Shown here: positions 1 to 7,168 of the stretch, piece by piece | How positions within the stretch are numbered: position 1 is the stretch's first letter | Layout of the letters: each line of letters opens with the position of its first letter | DNA from: Parvibaculum sp. | GTDB lineage: Bacteria; Pseudomonadota; Alphaproteobacteria; Parvibaculales; Parvibaculaceae | Reading direction: 5' to 3' | Length of the DNA: 51,556 nucleotides | Assembly: GCA_030682415.1 (NCBI GenBank) | Contig: JAUXOE010000186.1 | Location: 1-51,556, forward strand | Translations under genes and position numbers: made by a program | The notes under the pieces: generated by a model | Databases searched by the model: none | The model's input: only the letters and a program-made list of their open reading frames with translations | Told to the model about the DNA's origin: nothing

Positions 1-38
1 TCCGCTTCGAGCTTTTCAAGATCGGCTTTGTCGGTCAT
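1..38 (-). CDS. pheS: Phenylalanyl-tRNA synthetase alpha subunit, N-terminal fragment
   Basis: Only the first 12 codons lie in the window (MTDKADLEKLEA on the minus strand); the gene runs off the left edge. The call rests on gene order: rpmI-rplT-pheS-pheT is a widely conserved bacterial cluster, and this frame starts directly downstream of rplT. The short N-terminal stretch is charged and helical, which suits the coiled-coil N-terminus of PheS but is not diagnostic. PheS would carry the aminoacylation site of the alpha2beta2 enzyme that charges tRNA-Phe. A large stem-loop lies in the leader between rplT and this start. Confidence 0.6.
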   Translation of the reverse strand, partial: MTDKADLEKLEA

Positions 39-63
39 GGCTTCATCCGCTCACATCATATCG

Positions 64-113
64 CTCAATCGTCCCGGCGCCGCTTTATCTTGCGGCGGCT
101 CCGGGCGATTGAG
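64..113 (-). other. Long stem-loop in the rplT-pheS intergenic region
   Basis: Two arms face each other. CTCAATCG (64-71) pairs with CGATTGAG (106-113), CCCGG (73-77) with CCGGG (101-105), and CGCCGC (78-83) with GCGGCG (92-97). One-base and three-base bulges interrupt the stem, giving about 19 pairs around an 8-base loop. No T-run follows on either strand, so it is not a standard intrinsic terminator. It lies in the pheS leader, about 25 nt before the start codon. It could be an attenuator or processing element, or a protective 3' hairpin for rpmI-rplT mRNA. The rest of 39-236 shows nothing coding. Confidence 0.6.
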
Positions 114-236
114 GGAAACGGCGTGCGAGCGAAAGATCGACCGGCGGTCCGCCTCACCCCCCGGACAACGGCATGCACACAAGGCGCAAGCCCCGGACGG
201 GTGACCGGCTCTTGTCTCAGGCGTCGTCCGTGCTCG

Positions 237-593
237 TCAGTTGAGCGCGGCCTGGGCCTGGGTGACCAGAGCCTTGAAGGCCTCGGGCTCATGGATGGCG
301 AGATCGGAGAGAACCTTGCGGTCCACCTCGATGCCAGCCTTGGCGAGGCCGTCGATAAATCGCGAATAGGTCAGGCCATGCTCGCGGACGCCGGCGTTGA
401 TGCGCTGGATCCAGAGGGCGCGGAAGTTGCGCTTCCTGGTGCGACGGTCGCGATAGGCATATTGACCAGCCTTCTCGACCGCCTGATTGGCGGTGCGGAA
501 GGTGTTCTTGCGACGGCCATAATAGCCCTTCGCCTTCTTGATGATCTTGCGGTGGCGGGCGTGTGCGGTAACGCCCCGTTTGACGCGTGACAT
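237..593 (-). CDS. rplT: 50S ribosomal protein L20
   Basis: This 118-residue protein has the L20 length and signature: [20 protein letters not shown] at the start, then the [13 protein letters not shown] and [14 protein letters not shown] segments. L20 is a primary binder of 23S rRNA needed early in large-subunit assembly; its basic N-terminal arm threads into rRNA. It lies 33 nt downstream of rpmI on the same strand and upstream of pheS, so the three are probably co-transcribed. In E. coli and Bacillus L20 also represses its own operon by binding leader RNA; nothing in this leader clearly mimics the rRNA site. The start is the conserved Met. Confidence 0.98.
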   Translation of the reverse strand: MSRVKRGVTAHARHRKIIKKAKGYYGRRKNTFRTANQAVEKAGQYAYRDRRTRKRNFRALWIQRINAGVREHGLTYSRFIDGLAKAGIEVDRKVLSDLAIHEPEAFKALVTQAQAALN

Positions 594-626
594 GTGCTCA
601 GCTCCTTTTCAGGGACAATTCCGGGT

Positions 627-827
627 TCACGCGTAAGGCATGAAGTTCTTGATCACGCGGGCGGCATCGGCATCAGCCATGATGGTCGTCCCGCGCTTGT
701 TCCGGATCTGCTTGTTGGTCCGCTTGATCATTCCATGGCGTTTGCCGGTCTGACCGCGCTTGACCTTGCCTGAAGCGGTGAGCTTGAAGCGCTTCTTGGT
801 CCCGCTTTTGGTCTTCAGTTTGGGCAT
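627..827 (-). CDS. rpmI: 50S ribosomal protein L35
   Basis: The protein has 66 residues starting [20 protein letters not shown], the canonical L35 N-terminus, followed by a basic tail including [20 protein letters not shown]. An open frame continues 17 codons upstream to position 878, but L35 proteins start at MPKLKT and a GGAGAG Shine-Dalgarno lies just before that ATG, so the shorter start is used. L35 is a late-assembling component of the large subunit. It is the first gene of the rpmI-rplT-pheS cluster, with a good sigma-70-type promoter about 140 nt upstream. The leader carries two GAATTC copies that could form a small hairpin. Confidence 0.98.
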   Translation of the reverse strand: MPKLKTKSGTKKRFKLTASGKVKRGQTGKRHGMIKRTNKQIRNKRGTTIMADADAARVIKNFMPYA

Positions 828-968
828 TTCGCTCTCCGTATCGTCAAAGGAACCCGCGCTTGAAGACCTTGAATTCATTGAAGAATTCTAGTTTTTTGCG
901 GGTTCGGGTCATGGCATTTCGGACGGCCACGGCATGCCCTACAGGCCGGACCGCCCCGAAGGCGCGGA

Positions 969-996
969 TTTATAAGGGAAAAAGGCGGCAGGTCAA
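969..996 (-). promoter_or_regulatory. Sigma-70-type promoter of rpmI-rplT-pheS
   Basis: On the minus strand TTGACC (991-996) is followed after 16 bp by TATAAA (969-974). Both boxes are close to consensus. Transcription would begin near 962 and leave a leader of roughly 135 nt before rpmI, long enough for regulatory structure. Confidence 0.65.
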
Positions 997-1045
997 GCGC
1001 AGGCGATCGGGTTATAAGACCGCCTGAAGACAGGAAGGAACCCCA

Positions 1046-1573
1046 ATGAGCCGCTTTTTCGGAAAGGTCTGCCAGAACGGCTATGTGGTGCGCGACATCG
1101 AGGCCGCGCTGAAACACTGGACCGAAGTTCTCGGTGTCGGACCCTTTTTCTATATCGACCGCGTGCAATGCGACTGGTTCACCTATCGGGGGGCGCCTTC
1201 GCCCGTCGAAATGAGCATCGCGCTGGCGAACACCGGCGACCTGCAGATCGAACTGATCCAGCAGCGCAACGATGCGCCCTCGATGTATCTCGATTTTCTG
1301 AATGCGGGCCGTGAGGGCCTGCAGCACATGTCCTACTGGACGGTCAACTATCAGGCCGATTACGACCGCGCGCTGGCCGCCGGCTACAAGATCGGCCATG
1401 AGGGACAGATCGGCGGCGATCAAGGCCGCTTCGTCTACTTCGACACCGAGACGCATCCCGGCACCGTCATCGAGATGTCGGATATCAGCGGCGCGAAGGG
1501 CAAGTTCTTCACGCATATCCGCCGTGCCGCCGAGAACTGGGACGGGACGGACCCGGTCCGCCCCGTCAAATGA
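1046..1573 (+). CDS. VOC (glyoxalase/dioxygenase fold) family protein
   Basis: This 175-residue protein has the vicinal-oxygen-chelate fold pattern. It opens with a beta-alpha unit (VCQNGYVVRDIEAALKHWTEVLGVGPFF), continues with a metal-ligand-like DLQIELIQQ strand, then GLQHMSYWT, and a C-terminal repeat ending HPGTVIEMSDI. The candidate metal ligands are the His of LQHM and the Glu residues of IELIQ and VIEMS. Family members include glyoxalases, methylmalonyl-CoA epimerases and dioxygenases; the substrate here is unknown. A strong AGGAAGGAA ribosome site precedes the ATG. The gene diverges from rpmI and converges on the I78 lipoprotein, with only 4 nt between stops. Confidence 0.85.
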   Translation: MSRFFGKVCQNGYVVRDIEAALKHWTEVLGVGPFFYIDRVQCDWFTYRGAPSPVEMSIALANTGDLQIELIQQRNDAPSMYLDFLNAGREGLQHMSYWTVNYQADYDRALAAGYKIGHEGQIGGDQGRFVYFDTETHPGTVIEMSDISGAKGKFFTHIRRAAENWDGTDPVRPVK

Positions 1574-1577
1574 CGTC

Positions 1578-1961
1578 TCAGCCGCAATAGATGCGCGTCA
1601 CGATGTCGTTTTCGTCGAGCTCGACATTGAGGCGGTCGGTGCGGTAGTCCATCGTCACATTGTCACCCGGGCGGATGACGCGGATCGTCGCAATGGCACC
1701 TCGGGTCAATGTGTCCTCGGCCTCGATCCAGGGGCGCGCGGTCCAGATCGCCAGCGCATCGGCAACGGCGCGGCAACCCGCTTCGGCCTTCTCGAATTCA
1801 GCCTGCATCTCATCGGCGTCAACGTCGGCAGACGTTTCATCGGCGACGGATTCGTTGACGATTGTTTCGTCGGCGGCGGCCTCCTCTTCCTTCTGGTCGC
1901 AGGCCGCAACCAGCAAAATGCCCGCAAACGCAATTGTGCCAAACAGATATTTCTTCATCAT
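1578..1961 (-). CDS. Lipoprotein with peptidase-inhibitor I78 domain
   Basis: The protein has 127 residues. Residues 1-20 form a signal peptide ending in a lipobox (ILLVAAC), so it should be a diacylated envelope lipoprotein anchored at Cys21. An acidic, low-complexity linker (about 22-55, rich in E, D, A and V) follows. The C-terminal half matches the I78 inhibitor family: ARPWIEAEDTL, then RVIRPGDNVTMDYRTDRLNV, ending with the typical IVTRIYCG. Known I78 members inhibit elastase or subtilisin-type serine proteases. Here it may protect the envelope from exogenous proteases, which is inference. A GGAGACG ribosome site precedes ATGATG; the second ATG is an equal alternative start. Confidence 0.85.
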   Translation of the reverse strand: MMKKYLFGTIAFAGILLVAACDQKEEEAAADETIVNESVADETSADVDADEMQAEFEKAEAGCRAVADALAIWTARPWIEAEDTLTRGAIATIRVIRPGDNVTMDYRTDRLNVELDENDIVTRIYCG

Positions 1962-1985
1962 TTTCGTCTCCTTGGGTTCAACGTC

Positions 1986-3233
1986 CTACTCCGCCGCGCT
2001 CGTCTGGTTGACCTGTGCTTTCTTGACGGAGGCTTGCACCACAGGAATCTCGTGATCGGCGAGCGGCTTCATCCAGCTCTTGCGCGCCAGCGCCGCCTTG
2101 ATGAAGGGCGCCAGCTCCTTCTGCTTCTTCGCTTCGCGTTCGGCGAGCTCGGCCTTGAACTCCGGCATTACCTCGGCCGCGAAAAGCTCCAGCGACTCGC
2201 AGATATGTGCGTGCTTGTTGCGGCCGGCCTGCTGCATGAAGATCACCTGGTCGACACCGGCTGCCTGAAAAGCGCGGAGATGCGCGCGCATGTCGTCAGG
2301 GGTGCCGATGCCGGTGGCAATGGCGTCGGCGCGCTTGCCGGCGTCGATGATTTCCTGCGTGCGGTTGCCGCGCGCCTTGATGTAGTCGCCCCACATGTCG
2401 GTGCGGCCGGGCACGGTGTCGTGCGCGACAAGCGCGTTCAGCGCATAGCCGAAAAACTCGAAGCCCTCATGGCCGCGACGGATCGCCTCGGCGCGGTCCT
2501 CGTGCAGCGAGAAATTCGAGACCATCGCGATGTTGGCATTGACCGTGTGGCCAATGGGCTTGCACTCATCTGACTTGATGATGCCGTAATAGATTTCCGA
2601 CCAGTGATGCGCTTCCTCCGGATCGAGAAACGAAAATGCCAGCGCGCCGACGCCGAGCGAGGCCGCCACACGGATCGTGTCGCGGTTGGTGCAGGCCATC
2701 CACATCGGCGGATGCGGTTTCTGCACGGGCTTCGGCAGCACGTTGCGGCAGGGCATCGAGAAATACTTGCCCTCGAAACCCGGATAAGGATCGAGCACCA
2801 TCATGTTGGCAATCTGCTCGCCGGCTTCGATCGCCATGGCGCGCTTTTCCTTGGCCGGAATGTTGAAGCCGCCAAGCTCAAGCCGCGTCGCGCCCTCGCC
2901 GATGCCGAATTCGACGCGGCCATGCGACATGATGTCGAGCGTTGCAAGTCCTTCGGCGGTGCGGGCGGGGTGATTGTAGTTCGGAATCACCTGGCGGATG
3001 CCGTGACCGAGACGGATGTTCCGGGTGACGGAAGCGGCGGCGGCGAGAAAAACTTCCGGCGCCGAGGAATGAGAATATTCGTCGAGAAAGTGATGCTCGA
3101 CTTCCCATGCATGGTCGAAGCCAAGCCTGTCGGCCAGCACGATCTGTTCCAGCGCTTCGTGAAAGAGCCGCGCCTCGTCGCCCTCGTTCCAGGGTTTGGG
3201 CAGTTGAAGCTCGTAGAACACTCCGAATTTCAT
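1986..3233 (-). CDS. LLM-class flavin-dependent monooxygenase
   Basis: This 415-residue luciferase-like (TIM-barrel) protein starts MKFGVFYELQLPKPW and includes FDHAWEVEHHFLDEYSH, IRLGHGIRQVIPNYNHPARTAEGLATLD and GRVEFGIGEGATRLE, all typical of bacterial luciferase-like FMNH2- or F420-dependent oxidoreductases. The enzyme would use reduced flavin supplied by a separate reductase to oxygenate an organic substrate; the substrate cannot be inferred. The frame is open upstream to 3560, but the family N-terminus and a GAGAGAG stretch just before the ATG at 3233 fix the start. The last 40 or so residues are a charged, Lys- and Ala-rich tail. It lies 24 nt downstream of the I78 lipoprotein start on the same strand, with no obvious functional link. 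Confidence 0.9.
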   Translation of the reverse strand: MKFGVFYELQLPKPWNEGDEARLFHEALEQIVLADRLGFDHAWEVEHHFLDEYSHSSAPEVFLAAAASVTRNIRLGHGIRQVIPNYNHPARTAEGLATLDIMSHGRVEFGIGEGATRLELGGFNIPAKEKRAMAIEAGEQIANMMVLDPYPGFEGKYFSMPCRNVLPKPVQKPHPPMWMACTNRDTIRVAASLGVGALAFSFLDPEEAHHWSEIYYGIIKSDECKPIGHTVNANIAMVSNFSLHEDRAEAIRRGHEGFEFFGYALNALVAHDTVPGRTDMWGDYIKARGNRTQEIIDAGKRADAIATGIGTPDDMRAHLRAFQAAGVDQVIFMQQAGRNKHAHICESLELFAAEVMPEFKAELAEREAKKQKELAPFIKAALARKSWMKPLADHEIPVVQASVKKAQVNQTSAAE

Positions 3234-3328
3234 GATCTCTCTCCCCGCATTTCCGGTTTCTTGTTGGAGAGAGTATCGGCGATCCGGCCGGAACAATGCA
3301 AAGGGGTCGATATCCCGGGCAGGCCGCC

Positions 3329-3577
3329 TCAGCCACGCCTTGCCGCAGGGGAACGGCCGGACGCCTCGCGCCGGGCCTGCTCGCGCTCGATAAGCCGGCG
3401 GCGCGCGGTGTCGGTTTCGGTGGCAAGGCGCTGGCGCAGCCGCTCGTCGTCGAGCGTGTGCAGCTCTTCCTCCAGTGCCGCCATCTCCACCGCGCGGCGC
3501 ATCACGTCCTGCGTCTCGTAGAAGGAGCGTCTGGCGCCCCTCCGCCGGAAGCGGCGCCATATTGAAGCGATCGGCAT
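3329..3577 (-). CDS. Small hypothetical coiled-coil protein
   Basis: This 82-residue frame is not a family I recognise. Codon use is strongly G/C at third positions, like neighbouring real genes, which supports coding. The N-terminus (MPIASIWRRFRRRGARR) is very basic. The middle, from about residue 30 to 70, is an alternating Glu/Arg/Leu helix (EEELHTLDDERLRQRLATE) that looks like a coiled coil, and the tail is basic. No membrane segment or signal peptide is visible. It lies upstream of the LLM gene on the same strand with a 95-nt gap. Other frames in the region give poorer codon use. Confidence 0.55.
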   Translation of the reverse strand: MPIASIWRRFRRRGARRSFYETQDVMRRAVEMAALEEELHTLDDERLRQRLATETDTARRRLIEREQARREASGRSPAARRG

Positions 3578-3873
3578 GTCATCACCCGTGTTGCCCGTGG
3601 GCCGCCACGCGAACGCCGCGGGCGCTCGCGCGCCGCTCTTTCGATTTCGCCGCCCGGTCGCCGCAAAAAGTACGGCCCCGCGCGATCAAGCTTCTTGGTG
3701 ATACGCCCGGCAGTATAGCCACACATCGGCGCGACGTCAGCGTCAAACGTACGTCCATGACACCTCCGCAACGCTGTTTCATTTTGACGCGGGCGGCCGT
3801 AGCGGGTCACATGGCAGCCATTAATTATAGAAAGCACCCGGTCCATATCCGGGTGGCACAGGGGGGAACCGGC
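3578..3873. other. Intergenic region without a convincing gene
   Basis: These 296 bases separate the minus-strand small gene from the plus-strand glycerophosphodiesterase. Short frames of up to 66 codons exist on the minus strand, but none has recognisable content or neighbour-like codon use. A TTGACG box near 3787 and an AT-rich patch AATTATAGAAAG near 3825 may belong to the promoter of the phosphodiesterase gene, but no spacing is convincing. Confidence 0.4.
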
Positions 3874-4830
3874 ATGCGGAAGCCGTTACAGATCGCGCAT
3901 CGCGGCGGCGCGGGGCTCTGGCCCGAGAACACGATGGAAGCCTTCGAGCGTGCCATCGCCATGGGGGCGGACGGTATCGAACTCGATGTGCATCTGAGCC
4001 GCGACGGGCAGCTCATCGTCCATCACGACGAGAGCCTGAAGCCGGCCATTGCGCGCGGAACCGACGGCGAATGGCTTGTCCGTCCGACGCCACTTCTCAA
4101 GGAACTGTCCGCCGCCGAGCTCGGCGTCTACGATATCGGGCGGCTTCGGCCCGGTGCGCGCTATGCGTCACGCTATCCCGAACAGACGCCCTTCGATGGC
4201 GCACGAATTCCGCTGCTGGCCGATGTCTATGCGCTGGTGAAGCGCAAGGCGAAGTCCGGCTTCCGCCTCTATGTGGAACTCAAGACGGCGCTGCTCGATC
4301 TTTCGCAATCGGCCGATCCGGTCGCACTTGCCGATGCGGCGGTGGCGCTCACGCGCGCAGAGGGGCTTTCGGAAACCGTCACCTTCGTTTCCTTCGACTG
4401 GCGGGCACTCAAACGGGCAAAGGAGACCGCGCCCGATATCCTCAACGCCTTCACCACACTCCCGTTCTTCCAGATCGATCCGGCCGATGCGTCTGCCGCG
4501 CGCGACAAGCCCGGATCGGAAGATGAAGCGATCCGGCGTGCCTCGGCTGCAGGCGCCTCATGGGCGGCCGGCTTCGACTGGCGGACACAGGCGGGGGCAA
4601 GCTTTGCAGAGCGCATGCTGCGCGGTATCGCCTCAGGGCCCGCCGATGGCTGGTTCTCGTGGCATGGCGACGTGACGGCGGAGACGGCGGCGCTTGCGGC
4701 CGAACTTGGCCTTGCCGTTTCCTGCTGGACGGTCGACGAGGAGCCTGAAATGAAAAGGCTCGCCGCGCTCGGCGTCGAGGCGATCCTGACCGACCGGCCG
4801 GACCGCCTGAAAAAACTCATGGACAGCTGA
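3874..4830 (+). CDS. Glycerophosphodiester phosphodiesterase
   Basis: This 318-residue GDPD-family enzyme would hydrolyse glycerophosphodiesters (from phospholipid head-group turnover) to sn-glycerol 3-phosphate and an alcohol. The catalytic signature is clear: IAHRGGAGLWPENTMEAF at residues 7-24, then DGIELDVHLSRDGQLIVHHDE, which supply the metal ligands and the two essential His. The C-terminal part SCWTVDEEPEMKRLAALGVE and ILTDRPDRL closes the TIM barrel. There is no signal peptide, so it resembles the cytoplasmic UgpQ type rather than periplasmic GlpQ. The frame is open back to 3475, but homologous sequence starts at MRKPLQIAHRGG and a GGGGGGAA box precedes that ATG. It ends just before a bidirectional terminator. 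Confidence 0.92.
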   Translation: MRKPLQIAHRGGAGLWPENTMEAFERAIAMGADGIELDVHLSRDGQLIVHHDESLKPAIARGTDGEWLVRPTPLLKELSAAELGVYDIGRLRPGARYASRYPEQTPFDGARIPLLADVYALVKRKAKSGFRLYVELKTALLDLSQSADPVALADAAVALTRAEGLSETVTFVSFDWRALKRAKETAPDILNAFTTLPFFQIDPADASAARDKPGSEDEAIRRASAAGASWAAGFDWRTQAGASFAERMLRGIASGPADGWFSWHGDVTAETAALAAELGLAVSCWTVDEEPEMKRLAALGVEAILTDRPDRLKKLMDS

Positions 4831-4838
4831 ATGAAAAA

Positions 4839-4861
4839 GGCCCGGCGAGCATCGCCGGGCC
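4839..4861. terminator. Bidirectional intrinsic terminator between GDPD gene and infC
   Basis: A perfect 10-bp stem (GGCCCGGCGA, 4839-4848, with TCGCCGGGCC, 4852-4861) closes a 3-base loop. It has AAAAA on its left (4834-4838), which reads as a T-run for the minus-strand infC transcript. On the plus strand only TTCC follows, so termination is probably stronger for infC. Confidence 0.75.
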
Positions 4862-4886
4862 TTCCATTCTCATGCGGCGGCTGCCG

Positions 4887-5423
4887 TTATTTCGGCGCCA
4901 GCACCATAATCATCTGGCGGCCTTCGAGGCGGGGCCAGGTTTCGACCTTGGCGATCGCTTCGAGCTCCTCCTTGACCTTGTTCAGGAGCTGCATGCCGAG
5001 CTCCTGATGCGCCATTTCACGGCCGCGGAAGCGCAAGGTCACTTTGACCTTGTCGCCTTCCTCGAAGAAGCGATGGATGGCGCGCATCTTCACGTCATAG
5101 TCATGCGTGTCGATGTTCGGGCGCATCTTGATTTCCTTGACCTCGACGGTCTTCTGCTTCTTGCGCGCCTCGTTGGCCATTTTCTGGGCCTGATATTTGA
5201 ACTTGCCGTAATCGAGAAGCTTGCACACGGGAGGCTTCGCGTTGGGCGACACCTCAACCAGATCCAGTCCAGCCTCTTCGGCCATCCTGATCGCTTCGTC
5301 GGTGGGAATGACGCCGCGCTTTTCGCCCTCGGCGTCGATCAGCAACACGGTCGGCTCATCGATCATGTCGTTTATGCGCGGGCCCTCTCGCGTGGGCGGC
5401 GCCTGCATCGGTCTGCGAGCTAT
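4887..5423 (-). CDS. infC: Translation initiation factor IF-3, probable AUA start
   Basis: IF-3 binds the 30S subunit, blocks premature 50S joining and checks start-codon pairing. The N-domain is seen in [20 protein letters not shown] and the linker and C-domain in [32 protein letters not shown] and [23 protein letters not shown] could start the frame at 5471 and an ATG at 5408. However, an AAGGAG box is placed 8 nt before an ATA codon at 5423, while neither ATG nor TTG has a good site. Starting there gives 178 residues, close to the 180 of E. coli IF-3, which itself starts with AUU as part of autoregulation. I therefore infer an AUA start; the initiator would read as [12 protein letters not shown]. 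Confidence 0.93.
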   Translation of the reverse strand: MARRPMQAPPTREGPRINDMIDEPTVLLIDAEGEKRGVIPTDEAIRMAEEAGLDLVEVSPNAKPPVCKLLDYGKFKYQAQKMANEARKKQKTVEVKEIKMRPNIDTHDYDVKMRAIHRFFEEGDKVKVTLRFRGREMAHQELGMQLLNKVKEELEAIAKVETWPRLEGRQMIMVLAPK

Positions 5424-5513
5424 GAACTCTTCTCCTTCAATCTGGCCCGGCCGCCGGACATGGCGTTTCAAGCGGTGGCCGGTACCGGCACAATGCGCGG
5501 GCTTGCGGCAACC

Positions 5514-5549
5514 GCCCGACGGAACCCGGCTTCGGGTTCCCTGACGGGC
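5514..5549 (-). other. Stem-loop in the infC leader
   Basis: GGAACCCG (5521-5528) pairs perfectly with CGGGTTCC (5533-5540) around a 4-base loop. An outer GCCCG/CGGGC pairing (5514-5518 with 5545-5549) extends the structure. It lies about 90 nt before the IF-3 start codon and has no T-run after it, so it is more likely a leader structure than a terminator. Confidence 0.5.
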
Positions 5550-5568
5550 ATTCCAAGGTGACAGCTAT

Positions 5569-5597
5569 AGATTTGAAGGCCGCCGCCCGCAAGTCAA
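5569..5597 (-). promoter_or_regulatory. Candidate promoter of infC
   Basis: On the minus strand TTGACT (5592-5597) is followed after 17 bp by AAATCT (5569-5574), with TATAGC just downstream. The -35 box overlaps the stop codon of the upstream gene. The leader to infC would be about 135 nt and would include the stem-loop at 5514-5549. Confidence 0.4.
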
Positions 5598-5956
5598 GAA
5601 AGCGGCAGGATTTCCTGCCCGGGCACGACCAGGCGCCATTGTGGCCTCGGCCACACACAAAAGCGCAGAAAGCGCGTCGCCGGGCTGCCCTCCAGATCGC
5701 AGACAAAGACCGGGCTGGCCCATGAAAGACGGCGGGCGCGCGCCAGAAATGCCGCTGCGCCCCGCGCCGCGCCATCGGCCCAGACCTCGTCGGCAAGCCC
5801 CTCCACTTGCCGCGCGGCCTCAGCTGTCGTCAGCAGGATCAGCCGCGAACCGGCATGACGCATGCGCAATGCACCGAGCACCGCGGCCGCATACTCCGGA
5901 CCTCCGGCGCCAAGCCAGATGGCAATGGCAGGTTCAGCGGGCCAGGAGGCGGTCAT
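5594..5956 (-). CDS. Stand-alone N-terminal domain resembling GT9 heptosyltransferases
   Basis: The protein has 120 residues. Its segments follow the start of ADP-heptose:LPS heptosyltransferase (GT9) proteins in order: IAIWLGAGGPEYAAAVLGAL, RLILLTT, LADEVWADG, and FVCDLEGSPATRFLRF, the last resembling the YDLQ..RS..YFRLF stretch of alphaproteobacterial GT9. Full-length members have about 300-350 residues with a nucleotide-sugar-binding C-terminal domain, and this one stops after the N-terminal domain. Codon use is neighbour-like with no sign of decay. It overlaps the end of the GT4 gene by 23 nt, suggesting translational coupling. It may be an accessory partner of that glycosyltransferase or a remnant; no activity can be claimed. 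Confidence 0.55.
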   Translation of the reverse strand: MTASWPAEPAIAIWLGAGGPEYAAAVLGALRMRHAGSRLILLTTAEAARQVEGLADEVWADGAARGAAAFLARARRLSWASPVFVCDLEGSPATRFLRFCVWPRPQWRLVVPGQEILPLS

Positions 5957-7109
5957 AAATGGCGAGCGTCGCATCGCACATGGCCGTGACCGAATAATGG
6001 GCCGCTGCATGGATGCGGCCGCGCGCGCCCATCGCCGCGCGCGCGTCGGGGCCCATCGTCATCAGCCGCGCCATGGCATCGGCCAACGCGGCCGCATCGC
6101 CTGGGGGCACGCAAAGACCTGTCGCCGCCTCATCCGCCGTCAGTACGGTTTCGCGCTGACCGCCCGCGTCGCTGACGATGACCGGACGCGCCGCCGCCTG
6201 CGCCTCGACCGCCGTGCGGCCGAACGGTTCGGGCTCGATCGAGGGCGAGAGCACCGCATCCGACAGCGCATAGGCCGCCCCCATGTCGTCGCAGTGGCCC
6301 ACGAGACGCACATGGCTTTCGAGACCACCCTGCGCAATCGCCTGCTGCAACTCGGCCACGTAGTTATCGCGGCCCTGTGCATCGCCGGCCAGAAGCAGCA
6401 TGAACCCGTCGATGCCGCGGGCGCGCAACAACCGTGCCGCTTCGACAGAAACCGCCTGGCCCTTCCAACGCGTCAGGCGCGCCGGGTGAAGGAAGATGAC
6501 ACCGGATGAACCGCCGAGTCCCCAACGGCTGCACAAAGATTCGATCCGTCCGGGCGTGATGGCGGCGGGCGCCAACCCCTCGATGTCGATGCCGCGCGGC
6601 ACCGTGAAAATCCGGGCCTCGTCCGGCGCATGCACCGCGCGAATGCGCGCGGCTGTGTATTCCGAATTGGCGATCACAGCATCGCCGCGTGTCATCACCG
6701 AATTATAGAAGACCTTGAGGCGCGGCTTTTCGTGGACGCGCGAATGATAGGTTGTGACAAAAGGAAGTCCGGCGCGGTGCGCAGCGGCAAGTGCGCTCCA
6801 GGCCGGCGCACGGCTGCGGGCATGAACGAGACCGATTTTCTCACGCGCAATCAACCGCGTCAGCCGCTCGACATTGAGCGCCATCACGACCGGATTCTTC
6901 GAGTGGGCCGCCAATTCAACATGCCGCGCGCCGGTGGCTTCAAGCTCGGCTACCATCCGCCCGCCACGGCTCGCGACGATGGCGCGACCGCCGGCAGCGA
7001 CAATGGCGCGGGCGACATCGACAGTCGTGCGTTCGGCGCCGCCGGTTTCGAGCGCCGGCACGATCTGCAGGACCGTGGCATTTCGAATATGTTCGAACGA
7101 TTTGGACAC
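5934..7109 (-). CDS. GT4-family glycosyltransferase
   Basis: This 391-residue GT-B fold enzyme has an N-terminal acceptor domain (VLQIVPALETGGAERTTVDVA, then LVHARSRAPAW and TYHSRVHEK) and a C-terminal donor domain (VIFLHPARLTRWKGQ, FMLLLAGDAQGRDNY, RLVGHCDDMGAAYALSDAVLSPS). The EPFGRTAVEAQAAARPVIVSDAGGQRETV block supplies the E-x7-E nucleotide-sugar motif. It should transfer a sugar to a surface polysaccharide or LPS core, but donor and acceptor are unknown. An open frame extends to an ATG at 7184, but that overlaps the divergent hydrolase gene and adds unrelated residues, so I prefer the GTG at 7109 (MSKSFEHIRNATV). This start is uncertain. Confidence 0.88.
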   Translation of the reverse strand: MSKSFEHIRNATVLQIVPALETGGAERTTVDVARAIVAAGGRAIVASRGGRMVAELEATGARHVELAAHSKNPVVMALNVERLTRLIAREKIGLVHARSRAPAWSALAAAHRAGLPFVTTYHSRVHEKPRLKVFYNSVMTRGDAVIANSEYTAARIRAVHAPDEARIFTVPRGIDIEGLAPAAITPGRIESLCSRWGLGGSSGVIFLHPARLTRWKGQAVSVEAARLLRARGIDGFMLLLAGDAQGRDNYVAELQQAIAQGGLESHVRLVGHCDDMGAAYALSDAVLSPSIEPEPFGRTAVEAQAAARPVIVSDAGGQRETVLTADEAATGLCVPPGDAAALADAMARLMTMGPDARAAMGARGRIHAAAHYSVTAMCDATLAIYDRLLAR

Positions 7110-7168
7110 GCGGATTTCTCTGTTGGATGTATGATTTTGCAGAAGAATGACGGGCGACAAGTGAGACA

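Noticed and set aside
1302-2573. 423-codon plus-strand frame over the VOC, I78 and LLM genes
   Set aside because: It crosses three well-supported genes on both strands and has Arg/Ser-rich shadow composition.
3582-3782. 66-codon minus-strand frame upstream of the GDPD gene
   Set aside because: Codon use unlike neighbours and no recognisable content; left as intergenic.
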